Positions 10,760-21,884 of a stretch of DNA of 64,000 nt are shown one piece after another. Position 1 is the stretch's first letter, and every line of letters begins with the position of its first letter. Where the stretch lies: NCBI GenBank assembly GCA_028023455.1, contig JAQFVV010006730.1, forward strand, positions 62,001 to 126,000, written 5' to 3'. This stretch comes from Epiperipatus broadwayi (Eukaryota; Onychophora; Udeonychophora; Euonychophora; Peripatidae). A program made the translations under genes and the position numbers. Below the pieces are notes generated by a model. The model saw nothing but the letters and a program-made list of their open reading frames with translations, did not search any database and was not told the DNA's origin.

Positions 10760-11088
10760 AATTGTAGTCAATATTTAACAATTCATTCGAATACATTTCA
10801 ATATTTTTAGCTTTATCTGATGAATATTTACAAAGACTATTATATCTAAACAAGAAGGACTTTAAACCTACCATTTAATGTGTCATTGGCACTCTTGATT
10901 TATATGGAATATAACCTCTTTTTACGATTGGTTTAATGGTCATACAGTAATCCAGCTTACATTGATTTCTAGTTATTTTAAGTTCAAGAAACTGAATGCA
11001 CATTGATTTTTCATCTGTTTATTTAATTCTTTAAACAACTCTTTAATTGTATTTGGCCTGCCGCATACAAAACTATCATCCATTTTTT
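10760..11088 (-). pseudogene. Penelope-like reverse transcriptase, C-terminal remnant
   Basis: Translation of the minus strand from about 11086 gives MDDSFVCGRPNTIKELF and then FSFLELKITRN, the active-site box and following strands of a Penelope-type reverse transcriptase. IPYKSRVP and then FRYNSLCKYS follow. An in-frame TAA separates the VPMTH and MVGLKSF blocks, and another stop lies just before the endonuclease frame. Remnant only; the palm and finger motifs upstream of the active site are absent. Confidence 0.75.
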
Positions 11089-11363
11089 ACGACCATAATA
11101 AGTAATGTATTTATGGTTTTAACTTCAATTATAATAATGTAAAAATATTGCAAATTGAAAAAAATAACAACAAAATGAAAATAAAGGAAACTATGCTAAT
11201 ATACAAATACAAACAAGACTTAATTAACAGACAGACATCAAATGTTAAGATCATGGAATTGTGGGAAGATTAGCTTTTCAAAGTGTTAGTTGATACAGAC
11301 CACGAGGATAGTCTAAAGCATTCCTAAATGGATAAAAAAATTTAATGTTATACTTTACATATG
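11078..11363 (+). mobile_element. Inverted 3' end of a second Penelope-like copy
   Basis: Reads on the plus strand as the last ~285 bp of the element, from the SIFYDHNKS coding block to the terminal tail ending TTATACTTTACAT. It matches the complement of 10101-10385 with about one difference in ten or fewer. The pair forms an inverted repeat with a ~700-bp spacer. A more decayed hammerhead-like core lies at 11287-11320 (TTGATACA, hairpin, TAAA). Confidence 0.8.
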
Positions 11364-12222
11364 TATATATTAATAATTTTTATTAGTCATTCATAAGACC
11401 AGAGATTATCCAATATTTCTGTAGTGTAATTTTAACTACACCACTCTCACACAAGATTGAGAATGATTTCTATCCACTTTTAACACCTTATGGAAGAGTG
11501 TAATCATAAACATATGGCCAAATATATGTGAAAAAGATCTATGATCCCAAGATGCACACTTCATAGTTGAGCCAGCACTAATCAGTTGGCCCATACCACA
11601 ATCTCTTTTATACATATCTTTAGCATTGTTCAGTGTATATATATATATAGCAAATTCCTAGTTTGGTTAATAAGTGTCAAATGTGCTGCCCTCACAACTT
11701 TGATTCAAATCACTTAATGAAAGTATATTAATAATTTTTATTAGTCATTCGTAAGACTAGAGATTATTCAATAATGAATAATATTTCTGTAGGGTAATTT
11801 TAACTATATCACTCTCACATCCCTACCTTGTATGCGAGTGATATAGTTAAATTACACTATAAAAATATTATTCATTATTGGATAATCTCTAGTCTTATGA
11901 ATGACTAATAAAAATTATTAATATACTTTCATTAAGTGATTTGTGTCAATGTTATGAGGACAGCACATTTGACATTTACCAATCAAACTATAGTAATTTG
12001 CTATTTATATATACATTGAACAATGCTAAAGATATGTATAAGAGATTGGGGTCTGGGCCAACTGATGATTGCTGGCTTAGAATAAAATGTTCATCTTGGG
12101 GATCATAGATCTTTTTCACATGTCTTTGACAATATATTTATGATTACATTTTTCCACAAAGTGTTAAAAGCATAGAAACCAGTTTATCTTGCATGAGAGT
12201 GGTCATTATGAAATATTATTTA
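11363..12222. repeat. Large fold-back repeat (~395-bp arms)
   Basis: Left arm about 11420-11818, right arm about 11833-12222, centre near 11826 with a spacer of only ~15 bp. Matching landmarks: CTATATCACTC at the centre; AATAATTTTTATTAGTCATTC at 11729 and its complement near 11905; CATATCTTTAGCATTGTTCA at 11613 and its complement near 12017; ATCTATGATCCCAAGATG near 11548 and its complement near 12105. The terminal ~90 bp of the arm also stands as an extra direct copy at 11363-11451, directly against the Penelope-like tail. No coding frame. Confidence 0.88.
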
Positions 12223-13700
12223 AATATATATATATATATATTTGCGTGGAAAGTAAAAATAATTCTGAAAAAAAAAGTACACAAAGAAAAATGTTGCAAA
12301 TAATGGGTGTAAAAGAATTCTGAATAAAAAAAAAAAAACCAAAAATAATAATGCCATCTCTACACACACACGCGAACATTTTTTTTTTATTTTATCAATT
12401 TTAGTTAATCATTTTACTTTTAATTAAAACAGAAATAGAAATATAATTTAATATCATTGCTGCAAAATAATAAAAAGTTTAATTGTTATTAGCCTTCACA
12501 AATCAATTTTTTTTTTTTAAAAAAAAAAAAAAAGCTACAATGTTTTAAATATGGTAACAAGTTTGAAAACAAATATCTTCAGGTTACAAAAAAAAGATTT
12601 ATTAACACAATGAAGAGATATCATTATGTGTAATACTTTTTTTTTTACTTTGGCTGACATATTACATAAAAAAGTTTATAAACTACACAATATACATATA
12701 TTTCAAAAATATCTTCCACCATGTCTTGTGTACTGCCAACAGTTCATGCCAATATAACAGCCACCCAATTTATACTAATACTGCAATAATGACTGGTTTA
12801 GTGTGAAAGCATGAATATTTAGTGCTACTGCTGTTTGTGATGATAATCTAGCATATTCTATCATGGCTGTATGCAAATTAAGATAGAATCAAAAATTTCA
12901 TTTTCGTAAAAACCTTAATTAAGAATTCCAACATTAAAATATATAATAGGTTAATACATCTTTAATTATAAAGTGAGATATAGTCAGCTCCAATCATCAT
13001 GTACAATTACTAAAGATTGTTTTATTATATTTGTAATATGTATGCATTTCAGAAATAACACTAGCATTGAAATACTGTCAACACACAAATAATACAACTA
13101 CTAAAAGTTCAAATAAAAGTGTTTTTTTTTTTATGTATATTTAAACAATTTTGCATTTTCTCTAAAAGTATTGATAATTCTCTTATTTTTTAAAAAAGAA
13201 AATTCTGAGAAAATGCAATTTAATTTTTACTTAATATAAATAAAATAATAAATCTACATTAAAATTTAATCCTTTTTTCAAAGTTATTATGGATGTTCTT
13301 GAAAATATTCAACCTAATTTATTTCTATGAAATATTTTCCCATAGAAACACACAGATAATGCCAAAAAAAAACACAACCCATTTACTCTCACTACACAAT
13401 GAAAGCATCTTCAACAGCTCTTCAAATGGAAACATTAAAGAAGAAAGCATTATCCAAAAATATGTCAGGTAATGAAAGTTTCAACATTTTTCTATTCTTG
13501 CTATATCCTTTTGGTAAATATTGTTAGAAACCCATTTACTGACAATATTGAAGGACTAGTTGATTGGCTACAAGACATTATCTAAAAAAAACCAATTAAA
13601 AAACCTGAGAGAAACCTTCTACTTTGGCCTGGAATCCTAAGTCATGAGCATAGCTTGCAGATGAGCTTTCATTATCCTATGAGGTCCTTTTAAGAATATT
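12223..13700. other. AT-rich DNA with homopolymer runs
   Basis: Several poly-A/T runs (12320-12340, 12382, 12507-12534, 12640, 13121). No gene, RNA or repeat structure could be supported. Confidence 0.4.
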
Positions 13701-14225
13701 TATACATAGTGTGTTCCAGAGAAAAGATGATTGATTCTCTCTTCCACTTGCCTGTAAAACCACCTCTAAATCAATCCCTGTCTAACATAGTTAGTTATTC
13801 ACCAAAAAATTTCTAAGGACTAAAAAATTTGGATCATGAATTAAGTCACAAAATGTAATATGTTTCATATTCACCAAAGAACACTGCAATAACATTAAAT
13901 TTTGTTCTACATTGGGCAAAACTGCTACTGAATTATTTGAAATGATTCAAACTGTGCATGCCAATAAAACTATGAATTTCATAAATATTTTCAAGAAGCT
14001 TGTAAGATTTCATGATGGCAGGGAGAGCAATGAAAATGATCTACGAAGGTATGATAAACATTATCACATTTAGTATTATAATTGTGATTCAGACACACTA
14101 GTGTCTAATATTTTTGTGAATGGTTACTTATATCACTATATAACACATGCATTAATTCAGAGGTAGCACTGCAAGGAGCTTGGAGAAAGAACTAGTCTCT
14201 TTGTCACTGGGTCACACTATATATA
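13701..14225. mobile_element. Terminal-inverted-repeat element, family D, copy C
   Basis: Ends ACATAGTGTGTTCCAGAG (left) and GTCACTGGGTCACACTATAT (right) are degenerate inverted repeats of the same type as at 706-1258. The interior block around 13975-14045 (ATATTTTCAAGAAGCTTG, then TCATGATGGCAGGGAGAGCA) is inverted relative to the corresponding block of copy A, so this copy is in opposite orientation or rearranged. Confidence 0.5.
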
Positions 14226-15184
14226 CGTGCATATGTATGTACATGTAGAATATCATTAATCCAAATATTTACTATTCAAAAATTTCTCTTATTCAAAAAA
14301 AATCCCAAAGATGACTTTTAACCTTTTATAATAAATAAATTAGTTCCTATACATACTTACAAACTCTTTTTTAAAACTTTCTCTTAGCAGAGTTTGGGTT
14401 TATAATGAGGAGATAAGTAGTGAAGGGATAAAAGACCTATTCTTGAAATCTGCAAAAATTCACCCATCCAAAAAATTCCTGGAACTAGAGATTTTGTATT
14501 AAAAATGTGTATTTATAAATTCACACATACTCAAATATATCAACGCTGCATTTATATTATACAATAAAGTATACAATAACAAAGAAATAGTAATTGTATA
14601 ATTTGTCAGGTTTACTTTAAAGGCAGTATAAAATAATGCCAAGCTTACTGTCAAAAACATGTGCCTCCATTTTATACACTCAAAATTCAATTTTCATTTC
14701 ATAGTAACTTTGTTTAAAGCCAAAATTTTAAGAAATAATACAATTCTTAATAAATTATACATTCTTTTTCTCCCTTCCCCAGACAAATTGAAAATTTCGT
14801 TTCAATATAGATTTCAATTTGGAAAAAAAAAATAAGCCTCTTTTTTAAAATGTAATTTCAAATATCCACAGAATCACGTGAGCTTTAAAAGTTATATTTA
14901 CAAAATTTGCTTATTAAAATTATACAGGTATGGCAATTAAATTACTAAAAGCTTCTCTTACCACTAGAAAGTGAAGTAAAAACAAGGATTTTATTTCAAT
15001 TAATTATATTTATAAATATGAGTTGGATTATTTAAATGTTTTTAGGAAATATACTTATCCAAATACATTCAATTGTTATTAATAACACACATGTTAATAT
15101 ATAACAGATTTTAAGAGGTATTATTCAATTCTGCCAGTGTTGCTCAACTAATTAATAATTGTATTAGCATGAGCATGGGACCAG
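14226..15184. other. AT-rich DNA without recognised feature
   Basis: One short frame at 14499-14690 (63 codons, hydrophobic, minus strand) has no recognisable motif and is within chance length for this composition. Nothing else seen. Confidence 0.35.
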
Positions 15185-15635
15185 ATACTTTCAGATTTAA
15201 GGTGACATTCTAACCAACTAGATTACTCTGTCAAAGACAACAATGAAATAGAAATTTTATATATTTATCTATGATAATCCTTCTGATTTTTCCACTTGTT
15301 ATGGTAAGGGATTTCCAAACATTATGGATTATGAGGTTATTTTCCATTGCCATATGAACAATTTCTTTAAATTTTCTTTCTTTATCTTTCCTTCTCTGTC
15401 CAATATTAATAAGAAAAAGAGAAAATTCAAAGAAACTGCAAACATAACAATGGCAAATAATACCATTAGTCAATTTTGTGTGATATTTAATATTTGGACC
15501 TTGTTCTTAAAAAGAACAAGTAAAGAAATTAGAATACTCATAGATAAGTATATAAAATGTCCACTGTGTTGTTGTGACAGAATAGCTAATTGATTAGAGT
15601 GTAACTAAAAATTCATGAAATCTAAATATCACTGC
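15185..15635. repeat. Fold-back repeat interrupted by the gypsy element
   Basis: Left arm about 15185-15400, right arm about 15408-15625. Landmarks: TTTATATATTTATCTATGA near 15256 faces the complement of TCATAGATAAGTATATAAAA near 15540; TTTCTTTAAATTTTCTTTC near 15362 faces the complement of AAATTCAAAGAAA near 15424. The similar short frames on both strands here are a by-product of the inverted repeat. The right arm appears to resume after the LTR element at 24018 (GATCCCCATGCTA faces AGCATGAGCATGGGACC near 15170). Confidence 0.7.
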
Positions 15636-17780
15636 TGTAACGGGAACCCCCCACTACTCTCCGAGATTACGGCTTCGAAACAAACATGACATAGCGTAAG
15701 GCTTTATTTTTTTTCTTACATCGACAGTTATTCACGATCCACATAAGGGGGCGCCAGATACGATTATTTAAGTTGATTTTAACTACTCGCATCACCTTAC
15801 ATCATGTCAAAACGATTTCAAAGTCTAATCCCACCCACTAGCTCAAAACTCCCAGCATGGACCAATAAGGTGTCTCAAGGTCGCTACATGTTTATTTCTA
15901 AAATGACTCCTCCCGGAGAAGACGCATTGTCCGCTAATTCAAATCAGCAAGGTTTTCTACTAAGTCGATCACGGCTTAAGGATCGTTTATTGGTTATCAC
16001 TGACCTATGAGGTTGTTCGCTTACGCCCCGAACACAAGGCTTACAAGTTCATCCCCCCGCTTTATTGTATATAACATAATTTATTGACGTTTATTTTGAT
16101 TATAGACCCGCCCGCTCTTAAATCTATCTTAACTAAGGTGAAATAAGAAACATCGTGACTTACGGCACGATGGTGACATAATTAATAAAATAACTAAATG
16201 AAAATTAAAATTGACTAAATCTACTTCAAAGATAAGTTATCAAAGAATAAGTAACTACGGTTTTGATTGTGTGTGAAAAGATTTGAGATATGCTCGACTT
16301 GATAAGATATTGAACAAGTTTATTAAATATGAAAAGAAACATTATTAATTTATTTATTACAAAACATTATTAATTGATTTATTACAAAACATTATTAATT
16401 GATTTATCACACACGCGCACATACATTCACGCCCACAGAGAATCATAAGTATTCATAACACAATTTGAATGACGAGAAAGTTCTTTTCTATTTGATAAAT
16501 ATCTAATCTTTCCTTAGCTTCACTTAAGTTCAAAGTTCATGTTTACAAAGTTCAGTAATAAAGATAAACTATCATGACGAGGAAAGTTTTAAGATTTATT
16601 TGAGTAAATTTATGTTGGTTAATTTCGAGATTGCCTTACGAGTTTATTAATTGAGTGAGTGAACAGAATAAAAAAACATATTTACCTAGGATTTGTCTGG
16701 GTTGCAACGAAGGTCGATTGGTCTGGACGAGTTTGGGTGTTTCACGGAACATTTCTTTTATTAGGAGCATTCACTTAACATGGCGATGTTATCAGAATTT
16801 CATAGCTTCGGAGATATTTCAGTAGCGGAGCGCCGATCAGTCACTGAAGGGTTTCTTAGCCCCTCATGACAGTCGACGCTCTTGGTATTAATTTCATGAT
16901 GATCATTTTAAAAGTTGAGGAATAACCAAGCTAATTCAGAACAATTCTATAAAAGCATAAGCATCGGAATAAATGAACAGGTGGTAATTCAGCGTACTGA
17001 GAATTGGAAAATAAAAACAATAATGAAAATGTATTAATCGAAATGAATCGAATCGAACTGAATCCAAACAACTCTTTCCAAAATTAATTGATTAATTCTA
17101 AATCAATCCAATTCTTATCCACCATTAATCAATGAATAGGTTTTGACTAGTATTTATAAGGGTTGATCCATATCTTAGGATCCAATCTACCCCCATAGTT
17201 CCCTGTTCTTGGAGTTGTCGTTCAGGTCCGCGTTTGAGGTACCTGCTCACTCACTCTTTGTGCTAACGGCAATATTTATTTTGGGACAATCTCATTTTGC
17301 AATCTCACTCAACCAACTTATTCCTTCACACCTCGAAGGCATGCGTGTGTGCGTGTGTTTTACTAGAACAATACAAGTTATTTTAAATTTAGAAGTCGAG
17401 CATTTATCTTTTCCTCAAATCTTTTCTATAAGTTTTATTCTAGCTAAAATTATATTTCTAAAATAAACATTTCTAATTCCCCGTGGTGATTTTGATTGAT
17501 AATTATTTTTATTATTTTAGGAGTGCGTATTATTTTTTTATTCTTTAGGAAAGCATATTATTTTTTGTTATTAATTTTATTATCTAAAGGCTTTAATCAT
17601 TTAATTAGACGTTTTACCGTCTGCATTTTATCAATGTGTTTTATAAAATGTATTTATGAGAGAAAGAAAACTATTACTAATTACGAAATAAAGTTACGAG
17701 TGTTTTATGTTGCTTGCTGGTGTGTGTGTGTTTATCGATGTATCCTAGATTTAATATTGATGTAACGCTGTCTCGTTACA
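15636..17780 (-). repeat. 3' LTR of the gypsy element
   Basis: 2145 bp, bounded by TGTAACG and CGTTACA. It is 12 bp longer than the other LTR, fully accounted for by four indels (near 15647-15662, 16955, 17100-17130 and 17536). The last 20 bases on the plus strand (17761-17780) form TGTAACG-CTGTCT-CGTTACA, a perfect 7-bp stem. Two metres of style are visible: an AT-rich body, and CpG-bearing ends. Plus-strand frames inside it (15804-16010, 17209-17466, 17496-17765) run antisense to the element and show no known domain. Confidence 0.95.
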
Positions 17781-17793
17781 TATCTCCCCGCCC
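17781..17793 (-). other. Polypurine tract
   Basis: GGGCGGGGAGATA on the minus strand, directly adjoining the 3' LTR. This is the expected place and composition for the plus-strand DNA primer of an LTR retrotransposon. Confidence 0.85.
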
Positions 17794-17845
17794 GGTGTAG
17801 AGTAAAATCCGATGCTGCGGGTTTTAGCTCGGTGAAGGGGCGAAT

Positions 17846-18898
17846 TTATTCTGCTCTCTTCAGTGCTCTTGCATTGAACGTTCCTTTTCCGTGGGTCAAC
17901 GCAAAGGCGTTGTTTCCATATGCCCTGACGATCTCGTATGGGCCCTCGTATATGTCGAGGAATTTTTTGTAGATGTTTTGTCCGGGTCGACTGACCGGGT
18001 TGGCCTTTACCATCACTCGATCGCCCACTTTGAACGTATTCCGGGTGTGCTTCTTGGTCTGCGTTCGCCTCTTTCCCATGTGCTCCAATCTTCGTAGCGC
18101 TATTTGGTTGTCTTGTTTCCTATCGATTTTTCCGGTTCGGATGGTGGGCCTGTCCTCGTATGGGTAAGGTATTGGTTGCCCATAATGGAGTCGGCTTGGT
18201 TCAAATCCAGTTGATTCATTTTTTGAGGAGTTGATCATTCCCGTGATCCGGGGAATCTCCTGGACCCATTTCCGGTGATCTCCCGCAGTATACACACGGA
18301 ACAACCGTCCCAATTCCCGCATTACTCGCTCGCACGGGTTGCTCTGCGGGTTCCGGATCGACGTCATGTGGTGTTTGATCCCGGTTCGATTTATCCACTG
18401 CCGCCAAGTTCTCGACACAAATGGTGTGCCATGATCCGATAGGATGTACCTAGGCTTCCCAATGATGGGAAACTGTTTTGTCTCCAATAATTTGATGGTC
18501 TGGTGTGCGTTCGCCCGGGCCATGGGGTAGGCGGCGACCATTTTGGAACATAAGTCGTATGCGACTAATATATATCTCTTTCCCCCGGCCATCGGTAACG
18601 GCCCGTAGTAATCGATTGCCACGGTGTGGTTCGGTTCCCGTATGATAATTGGTATCTGAGGTCCTTCATTGGATCGATTCAGTGGTTTGGTCCTCGCACA
18701 GACATCGCATCCTCGTAATCTTGCGGCGATGTCCCGGTGCATTCCAGGCCAGTAGAACCAATTGCTAAGGTATCCCTCAGTCTTGTTCGCTCCATAATGT
18801 CCGCGTTCCCGATGTGTCTCGTCGATCATTTGATTTCGCATTTCTTTCGGAATTATAATCCGGGTTTGCTTCCCATTCCCTGTGTTTCTTTGGAGTAA
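17846..18898 (-). CDS. Integrase region of gypsy pol
   Basis: The frame is open from a G8 run at 18899-18906 down to a stop at 17846. Counting from the internal Met at 18841 (331 residues): the HHCC zinc-binding domain has H10, H15, C45 and C48; the catalytic D,D-35-E triad is D77, D136 and E171 (in NPCERVMREL); a GPY/F module lies near residues 298-303 (YEGPYEIV), as in many Ty3/gypsy integrases. It inserts the DNA copy into the host genome. It overlaps the end of the reverse-transcriptase frame and lies in a different frame, so it is probably part of the same polyprotein and separated by a one-base difference in the G-run. The stop is 65 bp before the LTR. Confidence 0.93.
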   Translation of the reverse strand, partial: LLQRNTGNGKQTRIIIPKEMRNQMIDETHRERGHYGANKTEGYLSNWFYWPGMHRDIAARLRGCDVCARTKPLNRSNEGPQIPIIIREPNHTVAIDYYGPLPMAGGKRYILVAYDLCSKMVAAYPMARANAHQTIKLLETKQFPIIGKPRYILSDHGTPFVSRTWRQWINRTGIKHHMTSIRNPQSNPCERVMRELGRLFRVYTAGDHRKWVQEIPRITGMINSSKNESTGFEPSRLHYGQPIPYPYEDRPTIRTGKIDRKQDNQIALRRLEHMGKRRTQTKKHTRNTFKVGDRVMVKANPVSRPGQNIYKKFLDIYEGPYEIVRAYGNNAFALTHGKGTFNARALKRAE

Positions 18899-21001
18899 CC
18901 CCCCCCAGGGTGATGCATCGGTCCCGATATTTCCATAGTGGACCCCCTCCGGTTCCTTCTTCCCCCTGGTAAGAGCCCGCCTTCGACTTCCCTTTATGTA
19001 AATAACTGATTATTCGTTGGCAGTCCTTGTCCTTTTCCTGGCTCCTTCGAATGTTGCCTGCTTTAAGCCCTCCCTTCTTGTCCTGTCGGGTCGTTGCGGC
19101 TATGTAGGCGAACTCGCTTGCCTCCGCATTCGTCTGAGTCCCCACCGGGTAACGGCTCAGCGTGTCCGCGATCACGTTATCCCTTCCTTTGCAGTATTCT
19201 ACCTCATATTGAAATTCCTGCAGGGCTAGACTCCACCGCACCAATCTGTTGTTTGTCAGGAAGCTTTTGTTTAGGAACTCCAGACTCCGGTGGTCAGTGA
19301 CGACCCTTACTTTGGACCCGACCAGGTATTGCCGGAACTTTTTGAACGCCCACACTATGGCGAGGGCTTCTCGCTCGGTGACCGTGTACCTTCTTTCCGG
19401 GTCTTTCAGTAGCCGACTAATGAACGCCAACACTCTCTGTTCTCCCTCCGGCCCCTTCTGGTACAACGTGGCCCCCAGCCCGATGTCACTGCTGTCCGTT
19501 TGTACCCAGAACATCTGGTCGAAATCCGGGTATGTCAATATTGTTTGTTTCAGGAACCCTTCTTTTACTCTCCGGAAACTCCGTTCCCGCTTCTCGTCCC
19601 ACACCCATGCTTGCTCCTTTCTTAGTAGTTGTAACAAGGGCTCCATATCGTGGGTGAAGTTCTCGTAGAACTTGTTATAAAAGGTACACATTCCGAGGAA
19701 TGCCTTAATGTCCTTCTTCTTCTTTGGGGTGGGAAATTCCTGGATCGCCTGGATTTTTTCGGGGTTAGGCCGCACTCCATCCGGGCTGACTATGTGTCCC
19801 AAGAACTTGACCTCCTGTGTCGCAAAATGGCTCTTCTTGATGTTGATTTTGATCCCCTTCTGCTCGCATTCTTGTAGTAGCTTTTCTAAGTGCTGGCAAT
19901 GCTCCTCGATGTCATTGGATGCTATGATGATGTCGTCCACGTACATCGTCGCAAATCCTTTTACCTCGTCAGATAGGGTTTGATCCAGGCATTGTACCAA
20001 GCCTGCCCCACTGTTCTTTAATCCGAAGGGTACTCGGTTGAACTGGTACGCCCTCCCGTTATATTTGAACGCGGTGTATTTTCGGTCGTCGGGGTGGAGG
20101 CTCATTTGCCAGTAACTATTGGTTAAATCCATCGTGGAAAAAATCCGCTTGTTCCGGAACCTGGTCATTAGTTCGTTCATGACAGGTGGGGCGTTTGTGT
20201 CCGGGATCGTTACCTTGTTTAGTTGCCTAGCGTCGAGGCACAATCGTATTGACCCGTCCCCTTTTTTTACGGCTAGGATGGGATTATTGTACGGCGAGGT
20301 GCATTTTGAAACGACTCCCCACTCTGTCATCTGCTTTAACTGGGTTTCAATTTCTTTCCGGTATTGGAATGGGATCGGGTATGCCCTCGTCTGATATGGG
20401 TGGCTGGTGCTCAATCGGATCCGGTGTTCGTATCCTTGAATTACTCCCGGTTTGTCCGAGAAGACACTTTTGTGCGCCCCCAATATTTCCTGAATTCTTT
20501 CCTTCTTTTCTTTGTCTGGTCCAGTTATTTCCTCGATTCTTTTTTCGATTTCCCCTTTTATCGCGATGCACTGCAGCTTCCTTTGTCTTTCTGGTTCTTC
20601 GTCCACTTTGCTTTCGAAAGGCACCGTGACTGTGCTGATCCTCGCTAGTTCGGACCCGTAATCGATGTTACATTTAGTCATTTTCATGAAGTCTGATCCT
20701 AATACTAAATCATGGATTAAGCCTTCCAGTATTAGTACGACCTGGGTAAACTCCTGTCCTGCAATGCTGATATTCGCCCACACTTGTTTGGTTTGTATTT
20801 TCGCCTTTTTTCCATTGGCCAGTACAATTTGGGTCCCTTTTAGCGGTAGGATTTTTATCTCTGTTGGCCCTTGGGCGATCTTGTTGAAAATTTCCTGTGC
20901 CATTACGGATACTTGGCTTCCCGTATCCAGCAAAGCCCTTGCCTTGAACCCCTGGATTGACACGTCGATTATTGGGCATTCCTGTCTTCTCCGAGGTCCT
21001 T
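18777..21001 (-). CDS. Gypsy pol: protease, reverse transcriptase, RNase H
   Basis: The frame is open from the gag overlap (about 21001) to 18777; there is no ATG at its head, and codon 1 of the numbering used here is a GTG at 20963. Domains: aspartic protease with LLDTGS at 11-16; reverse transcriptase with catalytic D279 (STMDL) and YVDD at 341-344; RNase H with D490, E530 (TEREAL), D557 (TDHRS) and D600 (IADTLSR). After about residue 687 the reading passes through a G8 run, and the last ~40 residues look like an out-of-frame tail. The true continuation is the integrase frame, offset by one base. It lies in the -1 frame relative to gag, with a G9 run in the overlap. Function: processing of the polyprotein and copying of element RNA to DNA in cytoplasmic particles. 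Confidence 0.95.
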
Positions 21002-21547
21002 CCCCCCCCCATCTTGTGTCATATTGGCTATTCTGATCCCATTGTCCTCCTCTTGGTTAAAATAATCGTCGTTTTCGATCGCCTGTAGTTTCTTCAGCAC
21101 CCCTGTTATTTCGGTTTCCCTTTCAATGATTTGTTTGATCTCCCTGGGTAGGTTGCGTCCCGCTATCCTAATTTGCTGTTCCTCTGGTATTTGGTATTTG
21201 TCTATTTTTTTTAGTCTTGCCATCTGTCTCTGGACGAAGGTACTGTATTTTTCCTCTTCTTCCCTTTTGTTTTGTTCTATCTCCCATCTTTCCCTTTCCT
21301 GCTGGGCTACTCCCCAATATCTTTTCATGATGGCCCTTTGATATTCCTCGAATGTCTCGGGTTTGTTTTCCATTGTCTCCCACCATTCCATAACTTCCCC
21401 TTGGATGTGGCTACACGCGATCGCTATTTTGGATTCTTCGCTGAACTGCTCGCATGAAAATAACCTCTTCAAACTTTCTATATATCGACATGGATTCTCA
21501 TTTCCCTTTCCTTTGAAGTGCTCTATTTTTATCCATTTTCCCTCCAT
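20969..21547 (-). CDS. Gypsy gag
   Basis: 192 codons from an ATG at 21547. The middle (residues ~40-85: ACSHIQGEVMEWWE, then FEEYQRAIMKRYWG) matches the retrotransposon gag capsid pattern, in which a Trp-rich helix pair is followed by a region that builds the particle. The rest is Lys/Glu-rich and probably helical. No CCHC zinc knuckle is present, and the protein is short for a gypsy gag. Gag ends at TAA 20971-20969, while pol is open in the -1 frame across the overlap. The zero frame reads GAT GGG GGG GGG AAG (21002-21010 is C9 on the plus strand), which contains a possible G-GGG-GGG slippery site. Confidence 0.9.
   Translation of the reverse strand: MEGKWIKIEHFKGKGNENPCRYIESLKRLFSCEQFSEESKIAIACSHIQGEVMEWWETMENKPETFEEYQRAIMKRYWGVAQQERERWEIEQNKREEEEKYSTFVQRQMARLKKIDKYQIPEEQQIRIAGRNLPREIKQIIERETEITGVLKKLQAIENDDYFNQEEDNGIRIANMTQDGGGKDLGEDRNAQ
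21002..21010 (-). promoter_or_regulatory. Possible -1 frameshift site between gag and pol
   Basis: A run of nine G on the minus strand within the gag-pol overlap. In the gag frame it offers G GGG GGG, the general X XXY YYZ form, and pol is in the -1 frame and stays open from here. A one-base error or mutation in the homopolymer would explain the same offset. Confidence 0.45.
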
Positions 21548-21865
21548 TCTGTTTGTTGTCTCGTTGATCTTGATTTATTTGTTTTATGGTGACAGCGACC
21601 GATCGGCGTCCGCTCCCTTATCTCCTGCTATGCTTTATTTGTTTTGTTTATTTTGCTCCGGTTCCGATGTTTTGTTTACCCATTTGCGATGTTAAGCATC
21701 GCCGCGATTTTGTTCCGTTTGTTTATTATATATATATTTTTTTTTTTAAGCTTTTTTTTTTTTTTTTTTTACATAAATATTTCCGCGTCTTCTCCCAGTT
21801 CGGCCGCTTTTGCTAGTATCTAGATTTGCTTTTTCTTTATGTTTAGAAGCTTCATTTATACTAGC
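21548..21865 (-). other. Gypsy 5' leader
   Basis: Between primer-binding site and gag ATG. It contains a TA tract and two long A-runs on the minus strand (plus-strand T-runs at about 21738-21770). No frame seen. Confidence 0.6.
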
Positions 21866-21883
21866 CTCACGTTGGAAGCGCCA
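21866..21883 (-). other. Primer-binding site
   Basis: TGGCGCTTCCAACGTGAG on the minus strand, one base inside the 5' LTR. It begins with TGG, so it can pair with the CCA end of a tRNA. Which tRNA was not determined. Confidence 0.75.
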
Positions 21884-21884
21884 A

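Larger units (their letters stand above)
10101..11088 (-). mobile_element. Penelope-like element, 5'-truncated
   Basis: Read on the minus strand, this holds the end of a Penelope-type reverse transcriptase starting at its MDDSFV active-site box (about 11080), then the linker and GIY-YIG endonuclease, then a conserved 3' tail with a hammerhead-like core. Everything upstream of the active-site box is missing. It is joined there to an inverted second copy of the 3' end (11078-11363) through an ~11-bp stretch common to both (ATCCATTTTTT). Confidence 0.85.

Noticed and set aside
12061-12110. CTGATGA followed later by TTGGGGATC in the 11.4-kb palindrome, hammerhead-like
   Set aside because: No GAAA segment after a hairpin in either arm; the other arm reads CTGATTA. 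The resemblance is not enough.
15231-15593. Two similar frames on opposite strands resembling paralogous small proteins
   Set aside because: Their similarity is produced by the inverted repeat they lie in.
15804-16010. 68-codon plus-strand frame, identical at 22051-22257
   Set aside because: The identity follows from the two LTRs being near-identical; it is antisense to the element and has no known motif, so conservation of the frame means nothing here.
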